Positions 1 to 11,995 of a stretch of 64,000 nucleotides of DNA are shown piece by piece. Source of the DNA: Mastigias papua. Lineage: Eukaryota; Cnidaria; Scyphozoa; Rhizostomeae; Mastigiidae. The first letter of the stretch is position 1, and the number at the start of each line of letters is the position of its first letter. The notes beneath the pieces were generated by a model that saw only the letters and a list, made by a program, of their open reading frames with translations, was not told where the DNA came from and ran no database searches. The stretch lies in assembly GCA_964019165.1 (NCBI GenBank), contig OZ025272.1, forward strand, positions 11,270,531 to 11,334,530, given 5' to 3'. The position numbers were made by a program, and so were the translations under genes.

Positions 1-715
1 TTTCCCTCTTGCATCTAGAGAATGTGCTTAAGTCTTCATATTTAGCACTATATGGCAGTAGCACTTAATAGGTGATTGACATGACTCACAAGTGGGGTAA
101 ATTTCCCCTTTCAAAAGATATCCAAAAGATGATCTATTCAGTAAACTTTGTACTAACCACGCATTTCCTCGGTGCATATCTTACCTTCAATTTAAATTTT
201 AGACTTCGCATCGAATTTTTGGACAAAGTCGAGTAATTAGAAGATTGGATCTAGGAGTGTGAGATCTCCGAGGCTCCACGATATCAGTTTTAGACATATT
301 GATGAGCTATTGCATTTCTATCTTAATCGCATATTACATGATACGCTCCAGGCGTTTGTTTTATCTTTGAGATGTATCTTTTCCAGCCAATTTCCATTAG
401 ACACAGATGCTTAGTCGTAATCTTGCCATTAAGTATTCATATACAGTGTAAACTTCCACATTATAACCTACAATCTTGAAGTGAACCCGTTCATGTTTTT
501 TACGATGAAGTAGTTGCAGCAATCAGGGTGCAGCTTCTATGACACTTATCCTATCTCAGCAAACCCTGCCGATCACAGTTATGTATGTAATGTTTCTTGA
601 GGATCCATAAAAGGGGTTGATTGACAAACAGACTGAGTTTAATTCTTAGCGGATAAGGAGTGAAGCCATTTATAAGAACATAGGTAGACTATTAAGCTAA
701 AAAAGGTTCTTATTA
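1..715. other. EIF6 upstream intron, no exon seen
   Basis: AT-rich sequence upstream of the penultimate EIF6 exon. I found no stretch coding for the preceding eIF6 segment, so it is most simply intron. Confidence 0.4.
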
Positions 716-1532
716 CAGTCAATTCTCTCGAAGGGGACACTTCTGTAAAGCGGACGCCTCGTAAAGACGGAAACTTATTGGAAGTTTCTGCTAATGCTAA
801 TAGGAATTGCTGTAGGACGGACACCTTGTTAAGACGGACAGAGGACGCTGTTTTTTCTCCCAAATGCACAAAACACTTGAAAGAAGCGGACACTATAAAA
901 TTTAGTTTTATTTAAAAACAATGATTTGAAGATAAATTTAACTAACAGGATTGCAGAACATGTTGTAAATTGAACGTCGCGCCTTATACCCATCGCTTTT
1001 CGCGTTTTCGAGACTTTCATTCTCGGTTGACAGTTACCAATCTTGACACAAGCACATGCGATTTGCGAGTTCGCCTATGCGATAGAACACTAAGAGTCAC
1101 ATCGAAGGTGTAAGGAAATTTGTATCGAAAGTGACAGCAATGACGATGATCCAAAAAAGAAGAAAGGACGCTCAAGTTCCCAACAATTCTTGTTGCTGTT
1201 CAAATGGTAGATGATTTGGCGCAATTTGTACAGAATATTCTGGAATATGAGGAGCTTATCATATCTTTGAATTCAGTCTGCAGATTGCTTTAGGAAAGAA
1301 GAATCAAGTGTTTCATGCAGAAATTTATTAATGACAACTTTTTGAGCAAATGCTTCTGCATAGACACTCTACTTTTTGAGACACATCTTAGAGTGTATTT
1401 AAGTGATGAAAACGCTTCTTGTATTTGAGCTCCTCCGCACTCAAAATGGCAATTTTCTATAAAACGGACACCTCGTTATAGCGGACACTTCTTCAAAGTC
1501 CCAAGAGCGTCCGCTTTAGAGAGAGTTAACTG
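716..1532 (+). mobile_element. Degenerate pogo/Tigger-like DNA transposon with TA target-site duplication
   Basis: The left end begins CAGTCAATTCTCTCGAAGGG and the right end is the near inverse complement, finishing GAGAGAGTTAACTG. Both ends are flanked by TA (714-715 and 1533-1534), as expected for the Tc1/mariner/pogo superfamily. Subterminal runs of GCGGACAC / GTCCGC recur at both ends (about 730-900 and 1460-1520). The interior (817 bp in total) has short reading frames broken by stops at about 1140-1430, possibly remains of a transposase C-terminus, so this is an internally deleted, non-autonomous copy inside an EIF6 intron. Confidence 0.7.
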
Positions 1533-1721
1533 TAATTAAATTTAAACTATGCTGTTTTAGGTTGTAGGTTCTTAGTACGAGTAAATGCAGGTTTTTATTT
1601 GCTGTTTTCTACTGTGTCTCAAATTAGCCCTTTAATTAAAGCAAGAATGTCATGCGACTGGAAGTTTCACATTTCATCAAATTAGCATAACGCATAAATA
1701 TTTCCTATTCCTTTTTCAAAG

Positions 1722-3208
1722 GTCCACCCCAAAACATCGATTGAGGATCAAGATGAATTATCATCATTGCTACAGGTTCCATTAGTGGTATGTCTTGACA
1801 TGTCTAATTATTGGCTTCATTGCAACTATTATACTACCTGCTACGCCAATTTTTGTCTTTTACATATTGGCGACAGGAACAGGATATACTCTTTTTTTAT
1901 AAGAATTCATTTTATTGTAAAACTGAGGCTCAATTTGCCCAAAAATATGAACACCACTAGGATATCCTCGGCTTCAGTTAAGAGTTTTTGCAAGTACTCA
2001 ACTTCCCGCGTTGTCCTTCCAAACAAATTCTGATATATGTTTTTTATAGGAAAACCACTTTTTCGTCTGAGCCTCAATTTTCTTAACTTTTCCCGAAATC
2101 GAGGCTGAGATTTTCATAACGTTTTCTTAACTGTTATTGGAGTATACTGGCTAAAAGAGATAGCCATTATTTGTTGTAAAAGTGTTATCTTTGTTAACCA
2201 GGATTATCAAAGAAAAATTTCGATCTTTGTCAAGGAACTTGCAAATAATGAGCTAGTATAGATTTCTGGCCCGTAAAAAAGCTTAATTTTGGAACTTGAG
2301 CCTCGTGATTTTCTTGACATTTTCTTAAGACATTGGCCTTTTGAGCCTCATTTTCTTATAAACTTTTTTCTTATGAAAAAAAAACGTGTATGATTACTGG
2401 TAAACATCAGCATTTGTAGCTTTATTTACAATAATAGCTAGTCTGAATGTCTTGGAAACTATCTACTGCTTGTAGTTTCTCAAGCATATGCGAAATATCA
2501 CTCCAAGAAATATAAGAGCAACTTTAAGAAAATGTCAGCCTTAAATTATAAAAATTTAAGGACATCTAGCCTTAGGCGATATTACCTGGTTCTTATCAAA
2601 TGGAGTGTTCTCTAAGTATAAGATGATCATAATGGATTCTACTGCTTTTCATGTAACGTTCTGGGCTGTTGCGAACATACTTTGTTAGTTTTATAGGCAA
2701 TATCTGAATGTCCAACTGGATCTTTTGATAACTTTTTAAGGACAAAGTTAGATGTTGCATTCCTATGTCTATGAAGTGTATTATATTTTGGTCCGAATTT
2801 TATGAAAGTATGCTGAACTGGGAGCTCTACTTGAGTCGACGTTAAAATTTAGGGATAGTTGTCGCTTTTCAAAAAGTTCAAAGAAACAGTTGAAATTGTA
2901 TTATTTTTGTTTTTGCTTTAGGTAAAAAGCTAAGGAGTTCACATATAGAAGTCAAAATTTAGTTTAGTGAGGGATTTCCGCAAAGAGGTTATCTGATGTT
3001 TCCATTGCTTTTCCTCTCTTAGGCTGGAACCGTCAATAGAGGAAGTGATGTAATTGGAGCAGGCATGGTTGTAAACGATTGGTCAGCATTTTGTGGCCTT
3101 GACACAACTAGCACAGAACTATCTGTCATAGAAAGCATATTCAAATTGGGTGATAACCAACCGTCTGCCATTGGCACAACAATGAGAGCATCGCTTGTGG
3201 AGAGGTAG
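1722..3208 (+). CDS. EIF6: Eukaryotic translation initiation factor 6, last two coding exons (5' part lies outside the window)
   Basis: Two exons are supported. Exon 1722-1787 (66 bp) encodes 22 residues beginning [13 protein letters not shown] and ending LLQVPLV; it is bounded by AG at 1720-1721 and the donor gtatgt at 1788. Exon 3023-3208 starts after an AG at 3021-3022 and encodes 61 residues plus TAG, beginning [17 protein letters not shown] and containing [16 protein letters not shown]. Both junctions are phase 0. This matches the C-terminal third of eIF6 closely as I recall the human protein. From family knowledge, eIF6 is a roughly 245-residue five-fold pentein protein that binds the 60S ribosomal subunit, blocks premature 40S joining and acts in 60S maturation. 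About 83 residues are present here; the upstream exons must lie before base 1. The final residues (SLVER) are shorter than the vertebrate tail. Intron 1788-3022 carries a short TIR element. Identification is firm; the exon ends follow splice consensus. Confidence 0.93.
2036..2392. mobile_element. Short TIR element of the ACACGTTTTT family, copy 1 (EIF6 intron)
   Basis: Starts near ATGTTTTTTATAGGAAAA and ends with the inverse-complementary ATGAAAAAAAAACGTGTA. The interior repeats GAGCCTCAATTTTCTTAA-like words several times. The same ends and TTCTTAA-rich interiors recur near 5.9, 11.7, 32.1, 41.2 and 48.6 kb. Confidence 0.5.
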
Positions 3209-3254
3209 TTTTTCTGTCGTTGATACTAGAGAGAGTGTGTGTGTATGTGTGTGT

Positions 3255-3308
<54 letters not shown>

Positions 3309-3700
3309 TTATATTTATGTATATATGTATAATATCATTTGAAGGTAGAAGGGCAAAAATGGATCTGAATATGGAGATTACTTCTAATCAGTTATGTTCC
3401 CCAAGACGGGGAGATTGCTTGCTTTTTGTGACAAGATCTTGGTTGTTATTTAGCAAGATCTCGGCTCTTGAAAAGCATTTTGACTTCGTTTTCAGATGGA
3501 AGATGTTATCAGTCTTTTGTAGTTATAATTGATGATTTACTTTTTCAATGATTGAATATTTGAATTTTTCAGCATGACATGAAGACGGAACAGCTGGTTC
3601 AGTCTGGAGAATTGCATCTTCATATAAATCTCCCAAGTCTGCAAAAGGATCTGACATTCAATAAAAATAGGCTCTTATCACTGTGACCAAGTTCTAGTTT
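3209..3700 (+). other. EIF6 3' flank / putative 3' UTR with poly(A) signal and (TA)n tract
   Basis: Sequence downstream of the EIF6 stop. It contains a (TG/TA)n microsatellite at about 3236-3330 and an AATAAA at 3660-3665, the best candidate polyadenylation signal. The long (TA)n run produces a spurious small open frame of Tyr/Ile repeats. Confidence 0.4.
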
Positions 3701-3749
3701 TTTCCGAAATTTCTTTTTAAAATATGGTATTGACATCACATGTTGAAGT

Positions 3750-4045
3750 AGTACGGTAAATCCTGGAAGTAGCCTCTCTGGGGCTTATTTATTTTGGATA
3801 AATTTTGAATGGGGGCTTATTCAAGGAGAGGGCTTATTCGAGGGGTCTTATAAAGTCATTTGACATTTAGCACATAAAAAGCTTATTGTCAAAGCGCTTT
3901 TCCTCGCATGATGGTATAAAAGAACGGGATAAATTTAAGCATTTAGTCTATATCAAAGTCTTCATCATCCTTTATGAGAGGAGGCTTATTCGAAGAGATC
4001 GAAGGGAGCCTTTTAGAGGGGAGCTGATTCGAGGATTTACGGTAG
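3750..4045 (-). mobile_element. MITE with CCGTAAATCCTCGAAT ends, copy 1
   Basis: Left end AGTACGGTAAATCCTGGAAG and right end GATTCGAGGATTTACGGTAG form imperfect terminal inverted repeats. The interior has repeated GGGGCTTATTC / GGCTTATTCGA words. It is related, in inverse orientation, to the copies at about 40265-40560 and 47941-48577, sharing the internal AAAGTCTTCATCATCC-like segment. Confidence 0.65.
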
Positions 4046-4520
4046 TTAATTTGATCTGGATTTAATTAGCGTATGGATGAAGCCATATCAGTAATCCACG
4101 AAACACAGGTTTTGTCATGCTGTCTACTGTATGCGAGGTGTATTTTAGACCATCGTTTACATTCGGCAATGATGTTTGCTTTTCTGCTTTCTGACGCTCC
4201 TTTGAAGGTATTGTACCTGATTCAGTTACGCTTGAAAGTTCAAAGGGAAACTGGCCTTATGCAAGAAGCATGATACGATGCGGTGTGAGAATATGGTATT
4301 AATCGTACGGCTCCAGTTATAGGGGTTCCTGGCTCCATGCTAACAAGAAGTAAATTCCATCAAGCCAAAGGGATGGTGATGTGTAGTGCAGACTCGATTT
4401 TATATGCTTTTGCAAATGCGTGTCGTATGTTCTGTAGCTTTCGTAAACGACTGAATCACGACTGAGGAATAATGTAGCGCCTCATGTGATGTGTAAGGGT
4501 CACTCTTGTTTCTTAGCTAC
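4046..4520. other. No feature recognised
   Basis: AT-rich unique-looking sequence. Short open frames here lack codon bias or splice support. Confidence 0.3.
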
Positions 4521-4521
4521 T

Positions 4522-4802
4522 TTAAAGCCTGGTTTCCATATCGTCATAAGCGACGGGGACGCGTCCCAGTCATCGGGGACTCGACGGCGATGCATCGGAG
4601 ACGTTCTCAAAAGTTGAACCCATCTCAACTTTTTGTGCCTCTACTGGGACGCCGGTTACCCTACTGGGACGTCGGCTACTCTACTGGGACGCCGGGGACA
4701 TAGCGAAAAAAGGTTCCCACATTATCTTAAGCGTTCCAGTAGCATCGCCGATGCAATTACTGGGGCGTGTCCCTGACAACGATATGGAAACCAGGCTTAA
4801 AG
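4522..4802. mobile_element. MITE with AAGCCTGGTTTCCATATCGT ends, copy 1
   Basis: Terminal inverted repeats: left TTTAAAGCCTGGTTTCCATA, right the inverse of the same, ending GGAAACCAGGCTTAAA. It is GC-richer than its surroundings. The interior holds three tandem 20-bp units beginning CTACTGGGACGCCGG (about 4639-4698). A second copy, split by a nested insertion, lies at 41809-42384. Confidence 0.75.
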
Positions 4803-5921
4803 AGCCTTGTTTTTCTAAAGTGAGAAATTATATCGCAATATAATTTTATCAGTTATTTTCTTCTTTATTAGCAAAAATACTTCAATGACCACTGAGTTCA
4901 CTTGCGCCCACAGTAATCCCAGCTCCCCATTGTCTTACACTTTTGTAGATACCATGTTGTAGCACCTCATGGCTTGTGCATTTTCGCACCTCGCATATTA
5001 GAGCTAAGGCGTACGATTTGTTTGTGTCTGCAGTGACTGGTATCTGATTGTTTAAACATGCTCAGACCAATACAACAAGAGTGTGCCGTTTCGCTAGAGT
5101 AGTCCTAGTAAACATTGACTTCTTTTTTGCTGGTATTAGAGAACAAGTCTTTACTGCAGCTTAGAGAACAAGTCTTTACTGCAGCTTATTGCCATTTCAC
5201 GTTAAGGAAATGATGGTAGCCTTCGCCCCCTTTTAAGTTGTTCTAGGCATGATCTTAATTAACTATGCGAGAGTTTTGGCTACTGGACATATAGAATGGC
5301 GGTATTATTTGAGTTGTCTAGTCCATTTGGTTTCTCTTCTTTATTTGTATCAGGGAAAAAATTAACCTGCAAATTACTTGGAACATTTTAGTTGTTATAT
5401 ACATCTCAATTCTCCTTTGAAATTTAAGTTCTGCTTCTAAATTTAGACTCTAGTCTTTATTACATACCAACTACACTGTCAAATTTGAAAGCTGTCTGCT
5501 GGTCTTGTGCATATGTTGTATTTTAGTAATAAAGCATTTATGAACTAAGGATAAATACTTTATTATTAAGGCGGGTGTTATTTCTAGACGCTATGCAATT
5601 TAATTTCTTATCGAACCACGGATCGTATTTTGATTTAGTGTACAATGTTATTTATTGAGACTACAGGGTTGCAATATCATTGTTCATTATCGCTATCCGC
5701 GTCTTATTCCCATGAACCCAATTGCGTTTTAAAGATTCGGCTTACCCGGTCTATTGGCTAATGGATTAGAGTAGAGTGAGATAAAAATACGTTCGTAGAG
5801 AAGTAATGAGCGTTTCTTCTTCAATTATTGAATCCATGCCAGTAGACTAGACACCTCACCTAAGAATGTCATTGTGACTTGCAGGCATGCATACATATAT
5901 ACATAAATCGATATGTAGGAC
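4803..5921. other. No gene recognised; one 25-bp tandem duplication
   Basis: Intergenic-looking sequence. The only structure seen is a direct duplication of AGAGAACAAGTCTTTACTGC plus flanking bases at about 5137-5187. Confidence 0.3.
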
Positions 5922-6190
5922 ACACGTTTCTTAACAAGAAGGTTTTTTCTCAACTAGTATTGAAACTTTCTTCTGTTTTATGACACGGAAATGCGTAATT
6001 ATTCATAGGAAATCTATGCAAATTATACAAAAGAGATGATGGGCTTGAGCAACAATTGGGCTTGCGTATGTGTGTATCAGCGCATTAACTTTCTAAGGTC
6101 TCAGAAATCCAGTACTCACTTTTCTGAATTTTTTGAGCAGTCGAGTACTGGTTTTTTATAAACCACTTTCGTATAGAAAAACGTGTATAG
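5922..6190. mobile_element. Short TIR element of the ACACGTTTTT family, copy 2
   Basis: Left end ACACACGTTTCTTAACAAG; right end ATAGAAAAACGTGTATAG. The right 80 bases (CTCAGAAATCCAGTACT, then GCAGTCGAGTACTGG, then AACCACTTTCGTA) match those of the copy ending at 11995. Confidence 0.5.
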
Positions 6191-6633
6191 TATAGCAAAT
6201 GTTCTAAATGGCTATAAAGGCTGATCAAAGCAGCTTACCTACTCAAGTTATGTTTGAACATACATATTCTGATTTTTAGCTCAACTTCGCTCTACTCTTG
6301 CATAGTGTGTCGGCCGTTGTCCTGAGCGTTTTTAGCACAGATAAATAGGCCTCTGAACGAAATGGAATGTGCACATGTACCGTAAGTCTACGCACATTTC
6401 AGTTTCAACTTTTCATTTTACATACAGTTTTAATAATAAAACAAAAGTAATAATTTTGCGAAGGATCCCATGGGCCTTTCATAGATCAAGTGTAATAACA
6501 TCCCAATTCAACTTTCGTTCGATACTCGTCGGCAAAAATCGAGTGCTTCATCTAAAATATTTTTAGAAGTTAATGGCGTCGTTGTCGAGTAAAAAGTCGT
6601 GAGCGTTATAGCAAGGATCATGTTGTAGTGGAA

Positions 6634-6638
<5 letters not shown>

Positions 6639-6682
<44 letters not shown>
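6639..6682 (+). repeat. (TAT)n / (ATT)n microsatellite
   Basis: An uninterrupted ATT trinucleotide run of about 40 bases followed by degenerate TTATTTT sequence. Confidence 0.9.
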
Positions 6683-6699
6683 CTTATTTTTATTTTATT

Positions 6700-8088
6700 A
6701 TTACACGCTGTTTATGCTCGAGAGAACCGTGTGGTTAAGGTATAAGGCCTGCAAGTATGGTTAGAAAGTGCAAAAATCTAATGAAAAACGGATATAACAA
6801 CTAAAGAACGAACCAAGAGTGAGTCTGATCTTCCAGGGAATCGTGCTTCTTTAACTAAATCCCTTAGATGTCAATATAAGGGATTTTGAAAAAATTGATG
6901 TAGGAAACAGGGTCCCAGGCATTACAATAGTAATTGCTGTTCTTGTTTTCCAAACAACTGTTAAAGGAGATGAAGTACATAATGATTTGATTCTTGTTGA
7001 GTGTGCTGGAACTTGAAACGAGCAAATTTCAATTTTAATCATTTTAGATGCAAAACCATTATCTAATAAATATAACAAGCTAACCCATCTAGACAACAGA
7101 TGTTGAATTTATCGGCATTATAGTAAACAACGTGTAAGTACGAACTACTGTTATCAGTGTATCTTTTTTTGATGAACATATTTTTACCAGCTGCTCACCT
7201 GGCATAGTTACTTAAGTGAGATCTTTTCAGTTATAGGAATAAGGCAGCTGAGAACGACAAATTCCAGACGAGACGTCAGCATCAGAGAGAGAAAGGTTGT
7301 ACGCTGTTATTGCAGCATCGACGAGGAAAGATATCTTATGCTGAAAAGGTGAAAACCTAGCTACTATGAATTCTTTTAATTCTTTGTTAAGTTGCAACCC
7401 CAGCTAAACTATTTGAACCTTCTTATTCTGATTTTTGGTAGATGAGGCATCAAAATGACAACGAAACTTAAGTGCTCGTTCATAATTTTTAATGCTTTCA
7501 TGATTCTGGAAGTCCATTCTGCCATTTGCTTTTGAGCACATTATGTTGTGCTATAACACGCATATCTCTCGTTTTTGCTTGAATTATTCTCAGTATAGAT
7601 GCTTTTGGCCACAGTAGTTTTAGTAAATTTCGACTTCGGGAGATTTGCAAAAGGGACCTAAATGATAATAGATATGGAAGGGCTTGAATCACCACCTTTA
7701 TTGCATTGCAGTAAAAGGCCCAAACTTGGGGATTTTTGATTTTGACATTTCCAATAGTGGAAAGCATAGACCCTATACGGGAAAGTTCCTCTGTAGCAAC
7801 AAAGTTAGAATCCCTTGTTTGTTGACCCATACAGGATCTCATTTGTTGTGAAGTCCCTTTGCGATTTGGTTTAATTCTTAAGATGACGTCATTAGTACTT
7901 ATTCGCAAATTTGAAACAAGCGCAGTGACTGGTGGTTTCAGCGTCTGCTAATCGCAATTCGTAATTTGACGTAGTTCCATGTGGTTGCATGAACTCCTAC
8001 CCATATCATTAGTACCTGAACCTTCGGATAGCCCCGTTCGTGTTTTACATATAATATACTGTAGCTGGATAGTTTAAGAGAGTGTTTT
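6700..8088. other. Intergenic; one unrecognised minus-strand open frame at 7498-7908
   Basis: A minus-strand ATG-to-stop frame (136 codons, 7908 to 7498) is the longest open frame between EIF6 and the channel gene. Its product is basic, without a recognisable motif, signal peptide or repeat. No convincing splice partners were found. It may be a relic exon, a transposon fragment or chance. Confidence 0.2.
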
Positions 8089-8091
8089 AAG

Positions 8092-9338
8092 CCCCAGCCA
8101 CACACATCCAACATTTCATCAAATATTTAGCCCCAAAGTACGTAGAAGTTCATCGATTATTTGAAGGAGCAGTCAAGCACATTCAACATGTGATTCAACA
8201 TTTAGCCCCAACGTGCATAAAAGTTCACGGATGATTTCAAGGAGTGGTCAAACACATTCAACATCCCATCAAACATTTAGCCCCAAACTACGTAGACGTT
8301 CATCGATGATTTCAAGGAGTGGTGCAATCCGTTCAGTATTCTGCCCAATGCTTCGTGCAATATTTCACTCACTATTTCCATCATCTTCGGATATCAGTTG
8401 CAAACCAACACATTTGTAAGCCTTGAGATTACCAAGCAAAAAAGGCATTTAAAATAAAACGGTTGACAGTTAATGAACGGATGTGTTAGTCAGCCATGTA
8501 ATGTATAATTTGTCTCTGATGAGACATGGTAAGTAGCCTCAAAGAAGAATCCTTCCCAATTGGTTCCCAACGTCCAAAGATGAAACGTTTGATGAAAGGC
8601 TGTATGATGCAGTCAGATGCATTCTAGTTTGTTCGCCATCACTTTGCAGATGTTTAATGACGGAACATGGATGGTTTTGAGGAGTTCCCAGAAACATCCA
8701 AAATTTCATTTAACATTTCATCTAGCATTTCCTTCCTCTAATATCGCCTGCAATAGCTTAGCGCACAGGGGCAACTTTAGTGCTTCAAACACAGAAACAT
8801 TTGTTTTTGGAAAGCACGGACACGCTGTGTCATACACAGTCTTTCAGATTTTGCAAGTTCATTCTCGCTAGTAATCTTTGAAAAAAGTCTATATCCATGA
8901 GCAGAGCACAAGGACAATATTCTTTCTAACACAAAAAGCTTTGTGTTTGAAATACAAATGTTGCCCGTGAGCGTTAAACTTATGCGACACGTTCGCAAAC
9001 TGAAAATCAAACGAAGACAAATAGCAAACAAGAACTAGCAGTTAAGAGCACATTCATGGCTCGTGAGTCAATGTGTGCGTTAACCTGAAAGTATTAAATT
9101 TGGAAGTGTGACAAGATTAGCAACCTTGATGAATCTAATATGAAATGCTCGATGTCCAATTCCACCCAACATTTTTTCCACCACAGCATTTATTTTTCAT
9201 CTTGATCAAACTTCATCCAGCATCACGTTGCACATGTTGGACGACCAAACGTAGAAGATCAAACACATCCAACATTTCATCCATCATTTGTTTTCAGGAT
9301 ATTGGATGAAATGATGGAGGCGTTTGACTGAGGCTTTA
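8092..9338. mobile_element. TIR element with CATCCAACATTTCATC ends and internal minisatellite
   Basis: Left end AAGCCCCAGCCACACACATC and right end GGCGTTTGACTGAGGCTTTA (read inversely, TAAAGCCTCAGTCAAACGCC) form imperfect inverted repeats. CATCCAACATTTCATC words recur in both orientations through the interior (8105, 8690, 9260). The element is about 1.25 kb, carries no transposase and looks non-autonomous; boundaries are approximate. Confidence 0.45.
8100..8330 (+). repeat. About 76-bp minisatellite, three copies
   Basis: Three tandem, diverged units each contain TCAACATTTAGCCCC or a variant, then GTAGAAGTTCATCGATGA, then AAGGAGTGGTCAA. They begin at about 8100, 8178 and 8253, and a decayed fourth follows to about 8375. 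It lies inside the TIR element at 8092-9338. Confidence 0.75.
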
Positions 9339-11690
9339 AAGAGAAGAGTATGCAAATACTTTGTTATTAGAATTCCCTGATTCTTACGGTTGACACGAAG
9401 ACCGATCCTTCAGCACAAATATTTTCATTTAAACCTTATTGGTGTAGAAACTTGCTTAATCTGCGGCTAACGTCAAACTTTAAACCCATAACTTAGATAT
9501 GTAAGCTTATTAGAGATAGCATTTATAAATCCTTAAATGTAAACCCGTCTGAGAAATGCTTTTATTTTGAAACTAACAGGAAACCTTCCGCTAGTTGCAG
9601 CTCGATAAGCTCTCTTCTCTTAACATCTTTGGATAATTATGTGATTTCGTTGTTTACCTTTTTATATTCTCAAAACGTTTCGCATTTGTGTTCTATCATA
9701 GCATTTTTTCCTAAGGAGTGCGATGTTCTTTCTAGTTATTACCAAGACAGTCTGGACTTATCTTTAATTCAGTCTGAGTACCCTACTCGAGCGATGAAAT
9801 AGTATGTCATCCGCAATGCATTAAGTATTCTCACATTTGCATTGATTTTACCATGCTCATTCAATCAGTGGCGAAACTTTAGCATTTTTTTAGGATTGTG
9901 TGAAGTATAGATGCCCGATGAAAAAGCTTTGCCAGCTTGATGAAAGGGCGCGCTATGCTTGAAAGACGGAAACTGAGTCAAATGATAAGACAGAAACTAT
10001 GAAACGCTTAATTTTGTTCATTTTCCATAAGCTGCATAAGATGCCGGTGCAAAAGGCAGCTATGCAATAGTGAAATGAATGAAAATCTCCAGAGCTGACT
10101 TACTAATATGCAAGCAGCCAAGAAGTTGCCTAACACTATCCCCAGTTTTGATCATTGGGGAGGTGCTTTACCCCTCTTTGCCCTCCTAATGGTTTCGCTC
10201 CAGCTTTCAATCTTGCTCTATATTCTTATGTAACAGTCATATCATAGAGAATTCCTTGCTTCTATACACGTACAAAATTGTAAGAAACTGGAAAGAAACT
10301 GTTGTTCCAAGATATTTTTCATTCAGAAGTTGAGTCTTCAATGAACTTGTTTGCAAACGGAGGCGTATGGAAGATTCGATTATGTCTAAGGGACGGAAGA
10401 GCCTCATTTGGACAATCTCTGGGGTTGTGTTAAGACACCTTATTTGATAAGATTTGTTTTGATTTGAAAGCGACTTCACATGATCATCACTTTAGTTTAC
10501 TCAATGCCACTGCTTTTTCAACGAGACCTGTGAAGCTGCCTATTTGAGACAGTCTCGATGTTTGCATTAAGTTTCAGAGGGGATACGTTGCTTCTGACTG
10601 AAACCAGTCTTTCGTTCAATGGCATTTTGAGAATTTGAAAACAACACCATATTGATTAATGCAGAAATGGATCAGGGGACGCATAAAGTTAATCATTTGG
10701 AGCATTGTTAGTAATCTCCCTTTAATTTTGTATCTTTTGTTTACATGATTACCATCGAAATGCAAATCCTTGTACAATCACATCCACAGTCATTGTACTG
10801 AGGGAGGCGGATTTCCTGTACAATCCTTTTCTAATGCTCATAAGGAGCTTACGAGTAGCGAAGCCTGACCTGAATTATTCTGTTTCATAGCAGATCTTTA
10901 TGGGAGATGGTTTAACTAAGCAGAATTGTCTAATTTTCGATGGTAATTGCTTGAAAAATAATCTTGTGAGGTATTCCAGTACAGTAGAACATAGTAAGTT
11001 GGCATCAGAACTCAACAGAAGTAAGTTGGTGCATTCTGCGTAAGAACATAAGTAGTAAATAAATCTGACATATAGCAAATACAGATATATCACCCATTAT
11101 TAGATACACTATCGCTTGAATAACATTATTCTATAGGTATTGAAAAAGGCAGTTGCCCTTCTAGGAGAAAGGACAGAGCATCAATTCAATTGTTTCAAAC
11201 ATGTCGATCTTTGAATTTGTTTAGTGCGGTGCAGAGTAATTGAGCAATGTGTACTATATCATTGGACTTCCCCAGCAAATACGTTTGCGAATTATTTTTA
11301 AAGATTCTAGTAAAAACTGCTTCAAAAAGACAGAGATGGTTTTCTGTAAATGGCAAGTCAACATTATTAAGACATGATTTGGGAACGTATTAATTTTTTT
11401 TCGCTAGAGTGAGAATTTGTTCCCTATGAAATATCTTAGGTAGGGAAATCTTTCGCAAGGATAGACTACACATAATGCTTAAACAACTGCGTGTGATAGC
11501 GTGTGATTTACAGGAGGATCTTTTACGTTGTGTGTACAAACTAGATACCAACGTCATTGATGAATCTGCAAGTGCAGTTGAGCATGCAGCATCTTCTTAC
11601 TTTCCAACATGAAAGTGGCCTAGCTAACCATAGAGTGTAACTAAAAACAAAGCAGCAACGTAACAGAAATGCACCTTTTTTACAACAAGG
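9339..11690. other. No feature recognised
   Basis: About 2.3 kb of AT-rich sequence. Open frames are short and no conserved peptide was recognised on either strand. The first exon of the downstream channel could lie anywhere between here and 16.6 kb. Confidence 0.3.
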
Positions 11691-11995
11691 TTTTTTTCGG
11701 TCAGTACTTAAAGTTTCTTAGCTTTGTCATGACTTCAGTGCTGAAACTTGAATTCACAGTGTTAAACAGGGAAGACAGGCACTATACGAATATAACACTC
11801 TAATACATAGGTCACCACACGAAATCTATACAAATTGAGTAAAATATATTATTGTTTTTTGTGAATATTGGCATTTTAAAGGTATATGACTTGTGAATTG
11901 TCTTAAGTCTCAGAAATCCAATACTGAACTTTCTTAACTTTACCAGTCAAGTACTATTTTCTCATCAACCACTTTCTTGGAAAAAAAAATGTATA
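11691..11995. mobile_element. Short TIR element of the ACACGTTTTT family, copy 3 (decayed)
   Basis: The right part (CTCAGAAATCCAATACT, then CCAGTCAAGTACT, then CAACCACTTTCTTGG, then AAAAATGTATA) is clearly homologous to the copy at 5922-6190. The left end, near TACAACAAGGTTTTTTTC, is poorly defined. Confidence 0.4.

Noticed and set aside
3239..3532. 97-codon frame beginning with Tyr/Ile/Phe repeats
   Set aside because: Produced by the (TA)n microsatellite in the EIF6 3' flank; no splice or codon support.
6856..7020. Plus-strand open stretch encoding a hydrophobic peptide (VGNRVPGITIVIAVLVF)
   Set aside because: No initiator, no splice partners and no recognised similarity; the opposite strand is also open.
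7498..7908. Assignment of the 136-codon minus-strand frame to a FAST-kinase-like or other known family
   Set aside because: Resemblance too vague to name; kept only as an unrecognised open frame.
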